Assembly: GCA_014526335.1 (NCBI GenBank)
Contig: JACTAT010000002.1
Coordinates: 1,464,752 to 1,528,751, forward strand
Reading direction: 5' to 3'
From: Chrysaora quinquecirrha
Taxonomy: Eukaryota; Cnidaria; Scyphozoa; Semaeostomeae; Pelagiidae
Length of the DNA stretch: 64,000 nt
Shown: piece by piece, positions 54,346-64,000 of the stretch
Layout: each line of letters starts with the position of its first letter
How positions within the stretch are numbered: position 1 is the stretch's first letter
Translations under genes and position numbers: made by a program
Notes under the pieces: generated by a model
Told to the model about the DNA's origin: nothing
Database searches by the model: none
Seen by the model: only the letters and a program-made list of their open reading frames with translations

Positions 54346-54475
54346 ATGTAATGTGATTCATTGTAAACCTTTTAGATGCAAAAGTAAAGTTTTGCTTGAA
54401 ACCTCAATGCCTGCTAAAAGTCGTTAGAACACCCTGTGATTTTTACGAAATATAACCCCGTTCTCTTTTCCATTG

Positions 54476-54739
54476 TTAAATACAGGAGGCTGGAGCCAAC
54501 TCCTCCCACTGAGACAATTTTGTTTTGCTGGTGACAGTTTTATCTTTGTCAAGACGCAGAGAACGGATGTGTATGGGGACTCTTAATTGCCTAACATGGC
54601 TTTTTTGGGGGAGATCCCCATCTGCTGCTGTTTCTAATGAAATTAATGCAATTGTTCCAAGACTTCTTGAAGGCATCGTTGTTTGCAGGGGTGTTGTGAT
54701 AAGATTTTTTAGCAAACATTGCAACGTAACCTGTAACAT
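54476..54739 (-). other. Unassigned minus-strand open frame, possible terminal exon
   Basis: Reads SLGTIALISLETAADGDLPQ and further to EELAPASCI before a stop. Composition is coding-like, but no family is recognised and no upstream exon was found. It could be a chance frame. Confidence 0.2.
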
Positions 54740-54799
54740 GCAAACAATGAACGTTGAATTGTCAGTTTTCCGTAACGAGCATTGGGAGACAGTCTCATA

Positions 54800-56150
54800 A
54801 GACGTATAATTGATTTTTCCTCCTCAGGCAAAAGCTTGTAATTAAAAAGTTTAAGGTTTTAATCATGTAAAAGTCGCTATAAATTACGCTTTTTTATAAC
54901 CCTTTCGGGAAACTTTTTTCGTAGCTCCATTACAGTCATTGCAGTTTCATGGAATTTATCGTGTAACATTTCCTTAAATCGTTAGTGGTATCAGAATTTT
55001 TCACGGGGCTTAATTGATATACATAATTATAATGTTAGTGTAACAACAATAATCCATTTTGCCAATATTTTTATTGCACAGAGTATTTTTGATGCATAAA
55101 ATCCAGCAGTTATTTGAAATGTCTGCCCCTTCTTGAGTCGTTCTTTTCACTATCCTTCTCTTGGTCTCCAATTCAAAACCTTATGTATTCGTCTCTAAAT
55201 TTATTACATCAAAAGTTTAAAGATTAAAATCCGCCTTCTGTTACATGCCCCTCGAATAAGCGCCCGTCTTAAAAGAGGGGTGAATTATTCCAAGCAGTGG
55301 CTTATTTGTAACTTTGTGATTTGTAACCGATGCACTGACGCCAACTTCCCGAAAAAATTTGAAGATATTCATTGATGTGATCTTATAAGTATCTCTCATG
55401 GTAAGTATTAATTGTCAATTTTACCTTCGAACAGAAGTATTAAAGTCCGAGAGTCAAAAACGTTGCGCATGCGCGACAAAGTTTTTACCACAATTGCCTA
55501 AATTCAGTGAAGAAATTCTATGAGTATAAAGACGATGCATCACATAATTGTTCAGTGTCATGAGTTGGAAGCGTAAGCAAGGGGTATCCAAGCGTAAGCA
55601 CATGGTCTAGGGGCCGGATATCCCCTCCCTTGGTTGGCTGGCGGAAGACTCATGGGGGGAATAGCGATTTCCTGTAACGGGAACCACCGTAAGATGCGAC
55701 GCCTCAGCCACATTGTCTCGGCATTGTGGATGCAAGTGGGGAGCATTCATCTCCAGCACTGAGCAATGTTTTTGCTTTTCACATAAACAAGGGACCGTTA
55801 TAACATTTCTTTCCACTGCCTTGTTTTGCTTGGTCTCATTCTCAAAGTTTGTTGCCCCCGTCGAAATCAGATACAATGATTGATATTCAATTAAAAAAGT
55901 TAGTCTACATTTACACTTCTGTGCATGTTCGTGTTATTTCTACATGAATTTTTTATTTTTTTTATGTTGAGAGACGCGCTGTACCTAATGGCTTGTCCCT
56001 ATTTGCATCCCTGCCGTGGTTCAATCAGTGATCCTCTGCACTCTGAAAGGCACAAAGACGGGGGGCATAGCACGACAAGACGACGGGGGACGGGACAGAT
56101 CGAGAAAGAGGCTGCGCACGCGTACCTTGGGTTTCGTAACTGAAAGCAAT
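54800..56150. other. Intergenic DNA between phosphatase and UBA1
   Basis: No gene is recognised. The last ~150 bp before UBA1 (CGACGGGGGACGGGACAG, GCGCACGCGTACC) is locally CpG-rich, as expected for a housekeeping promoter. Confidence 0.4.
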
Positions 56151-56232
56151 CTGCCTTTTTGAAAGGGAAGAATGTGCTGAGTGATACATTGCCTACCAAG
56201 CCAAACCTTTCGCTTTCACTTCGACTTTATTG

Positions 56233-58553
56233 ATGTCAAGTAACAATAACTCTGAGTCGTGCTCACCACCAAGCAAGAAGCCCAGAATTTGCAGTACCCA
56301 GAACGGTGAAGCTACAGAAGTTAAAAACGGTGTAAGTGCAGGGCCTAATTGACTTAGGTTTTTGTCTTTCTTCAGCATTTTTTAGATACCAAGGAAAGCA
56401 GATGAGGGGCTTCGCGCGTACAGGTGTTTTTCATATCCCAGCCGGCGTTTTTTCGCAAAATGCAAAGTGAAAGTGATTTTTCTTTGCAGCTGAACTAAAA
56501 AAAAATAAGTATAACAATTCAATTGTGCAATTGTCCAATACAACATCTAGAGCAAAAAGGAGAAATTTTTTTCAAACAAGGTTTAAGCTACCAAAACTAC
56601 AAAGTGGGGTTTGGAGGCAATCCAAGACACAGGAAGTTAAGGTAAGGCCTGGGAAGGTAAGGCCTAGGCTGGCTAAACTTGGAGACATGTCATGCCAAAA
56701 TTGGCAGGAGTGGCATGTCCCCTTGATGCCTCCAAGTTTAGCCACATAGGAAACTTTGTAGCACAGGACAAAATTTGTATTGAGCAACCTGCAAATGTTT
56801 CTGGAAGAAACATTTCTTGTCTCTTCAAGTCGGGGGATGCCAAATACCATGTCGCACATGTCATGTCTCCTAGTTAAGCCAGAGCTGTACAGTCCTTGGT
56901 GCATTCCATTTATATGCCACAAGCGATATGTGAGCGATTAAATAAACAGAACAACAGGAAATTGCTCTTCCACGCTGGAAATCTGCTGCATATAGCACAT
57001 GAAATGTAGCTTGAGCAGCGCTTCAGTGTGGCACTAACATAGATGAGAGAGGGCATTTCTGTCTTTAAGAAAGACTCCTCTCAAAACTAAAAGATTTCAA
57101 GGGATAACCAAGACAACAGACTTCATAGCAAGCCATGCTGGATTGCTTACCATGCACCTGAGGCTAATGTTTTCCAAGCAATAGGGTCATTGTTTTCTAT
57201 TGTTTTGGTCCAGCAACAATGTTCCCACTCTGAAAGCAAAGCTGTATGAGGTTCCCAGAGTTAATCCCCCCTGTATTGTATATGAGTGACCAAAGCATTC
57301 AGTTCATGATTAATGGGTCTTGAATTTTGAATCTAATCAGGGTCACTCCAACTATACCATAACTGCTGGCTTGCATTAAAATAAACCTTTTTTATGTCCG
57401 AAGGACATATTAAGAGGGTGTCGTGGAACGCATGTACGCATAGAAAATAGATAGATAGGCATATAGACGCTTTTTCTTGCCAAAACGTAACAAAAGATAA
57501 ACCACAAATAATAGGAATTAAACTTTGAAATCGCCGTTAAGTGTTGTCGTTAGTGGGCATAATTAGCAAAATGCAATTGCTTGCCAAAAACATCAATTAG
57601 TATCAACTGTTATTGTAGCGCAATGGAATAATGCGCTTGTTTCTTGTGCTAAGGGTTGCGAGCTCGATCCAAGATGCAGGAAACTAAAATTTGACACCAA
57701 GATTTTCTCGCAAAAAAGCCGGCTCAGTCGGTCTTCAAAAAAAAGTTTGACTACAATATTGCAAAATGTTGCTCAAATCTAGTTTGATTTTATTTTATAT
57801 TTTAAATATTTTCATACAATTTTTGATTGGGTTGTTATTCTCAGAGGTTTCTAGAAGTCCTATTACATGTAAGATATTTTCGTGTGAAAAGAAGAGGAGA
57901 TTGTGGCGCAGTAGAAATTGTTGCCAAGTTAGACAGAAGAAATTTTTTCAAAACAGTTTGCGGCTTCAAAAATCATCTGAAAATAAATGGTTCAAAGTTG
58001 GCAATGAATTCTTCAAAGTGCTATTAATTATCGAATATAGTCATCTGCATAGTATGCGAATTCTTATGATAGCTTTTGGAGATTCTAGAATTAAATTCAT
58101 CATTTGTAGCGAAGATTACAGGTTTCGGTGCACTGAAGGGAGTTATTTGTTACACAGTTTAACCTATGAGCTCAAATTTATTAGTACATATATGTTACTA
58201 GAGGTTTTTTCTATTTTCGATTCAAAGTTTTGGGATTCTTCCAAGAAATATTCATCTGATCACATTGTCAACAATCGCATCATCATCATAATGGATCATT
58301 ATCATCATCACCATCATCATCACAATCACCAATCATTGTCTTCAACATGATCATCATGTTGAAGACGGTGATCATCATTTTCCTCTTCAACGTGATCATC
58401 ATCATCGTTGTCGTCGTCGTCGAGCATCATAATCATCATCATGATCGTCTCTAGCATGATCATTATGGTCATTATCATCCTCTTCAAAGTCATCATCATT
58501 ATCATCATCATCATCATCATCATCATCATTATCATCATCATCATCATCATCAT

Positions 58554-58586
<33 letters not shown>

Positions 58587-61500
58587 AATCATCATCATCA
58601 TCACCAACATAATCATCATTCTCATCATCGTTGTCTTCTTCTTCGTCATCTTCGTCATTATTAACATTATCTTCATCATTATTATCATAATGATCAGCGT
58701 CCTTCGGACATTGCTACAGCGTTGCTATTTTTCAAGTGCTTGTTTTCTTGCCTCCTCACCATTTGAAACTTTTTTGTAAATTATAACACTCTCCTCAATA
58801 AAAACCAGCTTGTGCAAGTTTAATGGTATCATTACTTTTTATTGATAAGTTCAGTGATGGATGGGACACTAAGCAAATTATTTCGTAGCAAAATGCTCTT
58901 GTTTCAGTGAAAAGTATTGTTTCCTTCTATTGTTTGAAGACAAAGGTCATTTGCTTAACTATGCCCCCTTGCCCCTAAAAGTGATTGAGTTTTTTGTTTG
59001 TTTTCTAGCAAAGAATGTTATCCTTGGAGGTGTAAAATCAGTGACAATCAATGATACAGAAGTTTGTACTATGATGGATCTGTCTTCACAGGTGTGTTAT
59101 CCTTGAGCATATATATCATCAGATGATCTGTCCTGAAGATTTGCCATTGAAAAGTTTCCCATTCTTTTGTTCTTTGCACTCTTGTAAGCTTAACTTGTGC
59201 GCGAAGATGAAGCTGAAATAGAGCATTTATTATCAGTCAGTAGAATCTCAGGTGTAAATAAACTAACTTGCAGTGCTACCAAGGCCGGGGCTTGAACCCT
59301 GCCCTGAACTAGCTTCTAATACAGTATAAGGCAGCCTTTGCTGCTATCTTGAGCTCGTTATTGCATTCCACTCTTGTCCAGAAATACTTCTGGTAACTTC
59401 CACCTCTCAAAAGCTTTATTGTTGCTGACAGTTGAATCTTTGTTTGTTCTTTTAGTTTTATTTGACAGAACAAGATTTGGGAAAAAACCGTGCACAAGCT
59501 TGCCTTGCAAAGCTGGCTGAATTGAACAGCTATGTTCCAATTACAATTCATGAAGGAAGTTTAAATGAAGAAGTGATTAGTAAATTTCAAGTAAGATTAA
59601 GTTGCTCCTGTTAAAATGTTTGTTTTTCTTTTTGAAGTCTTAAGAAAAGTCTTTAGGTCTTTAGAAATGATAAGAAAATGACCACAATGTGAGTCAAATG
59701 CTGTGCTTTAATGGTGTTCTCAGTCTGTAAAGGTGCTGACTTTATTTGATCTTTTACATTTAAGACATTCTTTACTACGATATATTTTACTTAAAGGGTT
59801 GAATCACGTTTTGAATTGACTCCTAACAACCCTATGGTTTTGCCTTCACGTAATTGTACTCGCTTATATAATTTTCAAGGAACTGCTTTTCTACAAGGGC
59901 TCCCTTGTGCTTGGAAAATTAACATATATTTGATACTCGTAGTTTCTAGTTATAAAAGTATATTTTCTCATTTGAATTAGGTTGTAGTTTTGGCTGAATC
60001 ATCTTTGGAAGAGCAGTTAAGAATTGGTGACTTCACGCATGCTAATGGAATCAAACTCATTATTGCTGATACTAAAGGTCTCTTTGGGTAAGGAAGCATT
60101 TTTTAATGCGATAGCTTTGACTGCAATTTTCTAGCAACCTTGAAATGAATTAGTGGCTGTGAAGCAGTGTTGGTGTGTACAGTTGTGTCTGATACGTAAT
60201 ACAGTATAATCCGGTTATAAAATACTCTCTTATAATGTACTCTTGGATATAGTGTACTAATAAAATTGTCCCTGGAGCCATAGAACGAAAGAAAATACCC
60301 TGCTTATGACGTACTTTGCTTATAACATACCAAATTCTATGGTCCCTTCAAGTACGTTATAATGGGATTATACTGTAGCACTGTTAGTACTAGCTTGGTC
60401 AACGTTTTTGTTCTTGTGTATAAGTTCCTTTATATTTATAACTTTTCGTCTTGTATATAAGTTCCTATATAACTTCTTGCTTGCTTTGATTTGATGCTTG
60501 CAAAATCAACATAAGGACACAATTTTCTGCTTCTTTAACGATTGGATTCTAGATTGGATTCTATGCTTTTTGCTTTTATTTTTCTTTAGGCAATTATTTT
60601 GTGACTTTGGTGAATCATTTGTTGTGAGTGATGTGAATGGAGAACAGCCAACAAGCAATATGATTGCATCAGTTACTAAGGTTTGTTTATATTAACGTTT
60701 CCTTTTTCACGAAAGACGAAATTTTGCTTTTCATCGTCGGATTTCTAAGACAAATCTCTTATCAGGATGTACGTGGGGAAGATGTTTAAAGCATTTGCGA
60801 ATTAGTATTTTTCAGTAGATCATATCTGCAGCCGGTATTGCAAAGTTTAGAATATTTTTCTTTGTATTGATAGCCAAAGTTTGCAATATATAGTCGATTC
60901 AAGAGTAATCTAACATATCGAAATGATATAAAAACGCTAATTTGAGCTTTCCTTTACTCTTTGACTTTTTGGCTTCTTGAAAAACTTCTAATTAAAGAGA
61001 CAAATCTAATTTGATAATATATATACCCAGCATGTTATTGTAGTTTTCTTTATCTTATTTATCAGGATAAAGAAGGAGTTGTCACGTGTCTCGATGAAAC
61101 GCGTCATGGATATCAAGATGGCGATTATGTGACCTTCTCAGAAGTCAAGGTATTTCGCATATACAATCTTAGGCAAAATTTTATGAGGCTAAAAGCAGTT
61201 TATATCTGAAATTATGGTGTTACTGATTATCAGATAAGTGATACTGAATTACTCTCAAGAATTAAATGCTTCTTTCATGAGTCGACCAGTTTGCTTGTTG
61301 CGGATAGACACCATAAAGCTTGATTTAACTTAAGCTGAATTTAATTTAGCTTCGTATTCAGTTACTTGCTTGTAACAAAACAAACTACTGTTTCAGGGAA
61401 TGACTCAACTGAATGGATGTGAGCCAAAGAAAATCAAAGTCTTAGGTAGGGGATGGCAAAACGCTGTTTCGTTTGCTTATATACAAACATCGGAATACAT

Positions 61501-63719
61501 TTATATATTACATAATGTTATGATATATCATGTAAAAAAACACACCCATTTGTAATTTTAGGCCCTTACACTTTCTCTATTGGTGATACCTCTGCATATT
61601 CTGATTATAATACTGGAGGTATCGTAACGGAAGTAAAAATGCCAAAAATAGTGAAATTTGTAAGTACTTTTGTCATTGGTTTTTGCATTCTTATTGATAA
61701 TACCTCGAAAATATTTCTTGGCTAATTCATCAATCTTTCGATCCGGGCTATCCTTTCTATTTATCTGAGTTCTATTAATTTAATGCTTAGCGGAGTGAAG
61801 ATATGTTTAAATTTTAAATAAGTACTAGAACACTTAAGTACTTGACAGATTTTTGTCCGAACCTCTTAAGAGTCATTCGTTAGTGTTTATGTGCTATGTA
61901 TCGACTGAACAATTAACTCTGACCGAAAAAAGCCCAGATATGGATCGAAAATGTAAGAGTCCAGCTTTTACTTTGCCAGACTTGTGCATTTCAGTCACAT
62001 CTTGGTATGAATTCCGCGCTAGTCAAGCGTTTAAATCTATTTCTGACGTTAATACTCTAAGGAGTGTCCAACGAAAAATTCTTCTGTATGTTTATTTCTG
62101 CTTTTAATAATCAATGTAATCAATTTTAGTTTTGTATGTATCTCTAAAAGAAATCTCTCTCTGTTGCAGAAATCTCTTCGTCAATCCCTGGAAGAGCCAG
62201 AGTTCTTTATAACGGACTTTGCTAAATTTGACAGACCATCACAACTTCATTTAGCTTATCAAGCATTGCATTCATTCAAATCACAATGTGGACAATTACC
62301 GAAATCAAGAAGCAAGGAAGATGCTGATAAATTTATGGAAATTGTTAACAAATTGAACGAGAATACAAAAGCTAAGGTATAATGATTATACAGCAACACT
62401 TTTATTTGGAAATTTATTTTGACGAAGTGGGATCGCCCTGTTTTTATCACCCCCTGTTAAAAGCGTATGTGGCTCTCTATATCTCTCTACCTATCGCCTG
62501 TCGATACTGATATGGATCCAACAACTAACCTCTTCCCCATGTGAAAGTTGGATCCAACTTCGTTTACCTAGTCCTGATCGCCTAGTTTTTTTCAATATAG
62601 TTTTTCGTTATGTATTGTAATTAAAAGTCAGAATTTCCACATTATGCACTGCTTTGATTGCACTGTAACTAACATAGAAATTCATCAGTTCTTATTGCTT
62701 TATTGACAAGAATATTTCTTTGTGTTTTATTTGCTTTCACTCACTATTGATTCTACCACTAGTTTTACTGCTATGTTAACCCAACCTCCTGCTTATTACA
62801 TTGCTGCATCGCTCAAATTTTTTTAGAAAAGGTTTTGTCAATTTCTCATTCAGGTTGATAGCATCGACGACAAGCTTCTGCGAGAGTTTGCTCATCAGTC
62901 ACGTGGTAATCTCAGCCCAATGCATGCTGTGATTGGTGGAACTGCTGCACAGGAAGTGATGAAGGTAATTCAATTCAATGATTCGTATGTTTACCTCAGT
63001 ATAACAGATCATGTTAGTGCCGTTATTAAAATATTTTGGGGGTCCTACCATATAAAATTTAGGCTGATATTTTCGGACTCAGTATCAAGAAGTTGGCCTT
63101 TACGCAAACTTTGTGGCCCTAGCTATAGTTTCACAAAGTTGAAAATCTTATGAGAGCTTTTCCCAAACTATTATCACTGTTGAATCAATCGTAATAACCT
63201 TAACTGGCAATATTTCAAACGTACAGAGCTTAGAACATAAATTTCTACAGCTAATCTTCATGTTTAGATGCTTAATTTGATGCCTACAGCTCTATTTGAA
63301 TTTGACAGAAGTGGGTATCGCAGCTAGACATCGTCTTCCCAATCCCACCAATGTTGGCAAGAACAATGGCTTTTTGTCTCATAATACGAGAAACAATTAT
63401 TTTTACGGTAACAATGGTTTTGTCCTTGATGATCTGTGAAGTGTTCGCCATTGCTCCAAAATGGTATATATATATGGACCTTTCCTTGTCTTCAATGTCC
63501 CGGCTTGTTAATGATTGATTATCTTGATCTTAGGCTTGCAGTGGTAAATTTCATCCCATATTACAGTGGATGTATTTTGATAGTCTTGAATGTTTACCTG
63601 AGAGTGGAGAACTCCCTGCGGAGGAGCTTTGCCAACCACAGAACTGCAGATATGATGGTCAGATTGCCGTTTTTGGACATCATTATCAAAGAAAGTTACT
63701 GTCTAGTAAATACTTTGTC
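56233..63719 (+). CDS. UBA1: Ubiquitin-activating enzyme E1 (UBA1), 5' half, runs off the window
   Basis: Exon 1 is 56233-56331 ([20 protein letters not shown], a nuclear-signal-like basic patch as in UBA1; donor GGT|GTAAGT). Later exons: 59009-59091, 59456-59590, 59981-60087, 60590-60680, 61066-61149, 61397-61445, 61562-61659, 62170-62376, 62854-62964, 63534-63719, all with matching phases. They encode the inactive adenylation half ([74 protein letters not shown]), the first Cys half-domain ([32 protein letters not shown]) and [20 protein letters not shown], ending [15 protein letters not shown]. The active adenylation domain, catalytic Cys domain and ubiquitin-fold domain lie beyond the window. 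The ~45 residues expected between exon 1 and AKNVI (SRQLYVLG.., G-x-G) were not found. E1 activates ubiquitin with ATP for transfer to E2 enzymes. Confidence 0.92.
56658..56887. mobile_element. MITE family C, copy in UBA1 intron 1
   Basis: AAGGCCTAGGCTGGCTAAAC at the left, CATGTCTCCTAGTTAAGCCA at the right. The internal CCTTGATGCCTCCAAGTTTA matches 44016-44276. Confidence 0.75.
57603..57690 (+). mobile_element. tRNA-like sequence (SINE head or tRNA pseudogene)
   Basis: Box A-like TAGCGCAATGGA with D-stem GCGC/GCGC and box B-like GAGCTCGATCC are 40 nt apart. The anticodon stem is poor, so not a functional tRNA. Confidence 0.45.
58263..58695 (+). repeat. (ATC)n trinucleotide repeat
   Basis: About 430 bp, mostly TCA/ATC with interruptions, in UBA1 intron 1. 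Long Met, Ile or Ser open frames on both strands are consequences of the repeat. Confidence 0.98.
59262..59312 (-). mobile_element. Possible tRNA-derived fragment
   Basis: Minus-strand GGGTTCAAGCCCCGGCCTTG looks like a box B with T-stem; too short to assign. Confidence 0.35.
60202..60375. mobile_element. 174-bp Tc1/mariner/pogo-like MITE with TA target duplication
   Basis: The ends CAGTATAATCCGGTTATAA and inverse TTATAATGGGATTATACTG are flanked by TA on both sides (60200-60201, 60376-60377). It lies in UBA1 intron 4 (between exons 59981-60087 and 60590-60680). Confidence 0.85.
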
Positions 63720-64000
63720 GTAAGTATCCCCTTAGTTAACTGCCTATTATCTACACCTGTATTGAATCAATGTTTTGTGGATTCTGTTCCATTGGTGCAC
63801 CATATCTATGCTTTTGGGATATGCTGTACTGAAGCTAATTTATATGTCGTCTGAATAGGGCCTACGAATAATAAGCTTGTTTTCTGTTACACTTAGCTTT
63901 GCCAACATTCTGGTATATCGTTGCAACTTTGTAGAGACGAATGATCTTGCGAAGTTGATCCACGACCGTGATCCTCTCATCGTGAATGTATGAGCTAGCT
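63720..64000. other. UBA1 intron, end of window
   Basis: Follows donor GTC|GTAAGT at 63720. The next exon, which should begin with the second G-x-G-x-x-G motif, is not in the window. Confidence 0.7.

Noticed and set aside
57603..57690. Functional tRNA gene
   Set aside because: Boxes A and B are recognisable but the anticodon and acceptor stems do not pair well; a SINE head or pseudogene is more likely.
57766..58350. 194-codon plus-strand frame upstream of the (ATC)n tract
   Set aside because: Low-complexity and hydrophobic start, no domain, ends in the repeat; tested as the missing UBA1 exon and does not resemble it.
58326..58779. Long Met-rich (minus) and Ile-rich (plus) open frames
   Set aside because: They are translations of the (ATC)n repeat and have no start context or other coding evidence.

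Overview
This is a stretch of draft metazoan nuclear genome. Protein-coding genes are split into many short exons with GT-AG introns of about 0.3-2 kb, the DNA is AT-rich, and two runs of exactly 500 N mark scaffold gaps (3442-3941 and 30086-30585). A flagellar gene (IQUB), a TRABD gene, a PPM1H-type phosphatase and UBA1 occur together with Penelope-like, BEL/Pao and restriction-like-endonuclease retrotransposons. That mix fits a marine invertebrate. A cnidarian or other early-branching animal is my guess, but the sequence does not prove it.

Layout. 1-6,200: almost gene-free; one plausible first coding exon on the minus strand (1721-1611), a MITE, two minisatellites and a gap. 6,200-12,000: two BEL/Pao fragments joined head to head, the plus-strand one split by a 1.56-kb transposon with ~205-bp inverted repeats. 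12,700-17,400: two different Penelope-like element remnants separated by a 160-bp tandem array. 17,400-27,000: a dense nest of fold-back repeats. It contains (CAA)n/(TTG)n-loop hairpins, a recurrent terminal motif GACTCRTGTARTRAGTCTAG, a ~690-bp inverted repeat, a LINE tail, a 1.5-kb inverted-repeat transposon carrying exon-like coding pieces, and a 5'-truncated non-LTR retrotransposon with an exact 16-bp target duplication.

27,000-64,000: the gene-rich half, all on the plus strand. In order: N-terminal exons of a possible PHACTR-like protein (27177-29997), IQUB (30651-38222, 14 exons), TRABD (39264-44578, 8 exons, intact), a PPM1H/J/M-type PP2C phosphatase (46831-54182 or 54345, 10 exons) and the 5' half of UBA1 (56233 to beyond the window). 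Introns and intergenic spaces hold several MITE families, tRNA-derived SINEs and microsatellites.

The host genes are unrelated in function (axoneme, mitochondrial outer membrane, dephosphorylation, ubiquitin activation) and are simply neighbours. Splice phases match at nearly every junction. The exceptions are one single-base break in IQUB and two in the phosphatase, and a missing second exon in UBA1; at least some of these probably reflect draft-assembly errors. The most unusual material is the fold-back/hairpin family at 14-27 kb and 50 kb and the coding inverted-repeat element at 21.1-22.6 kb.
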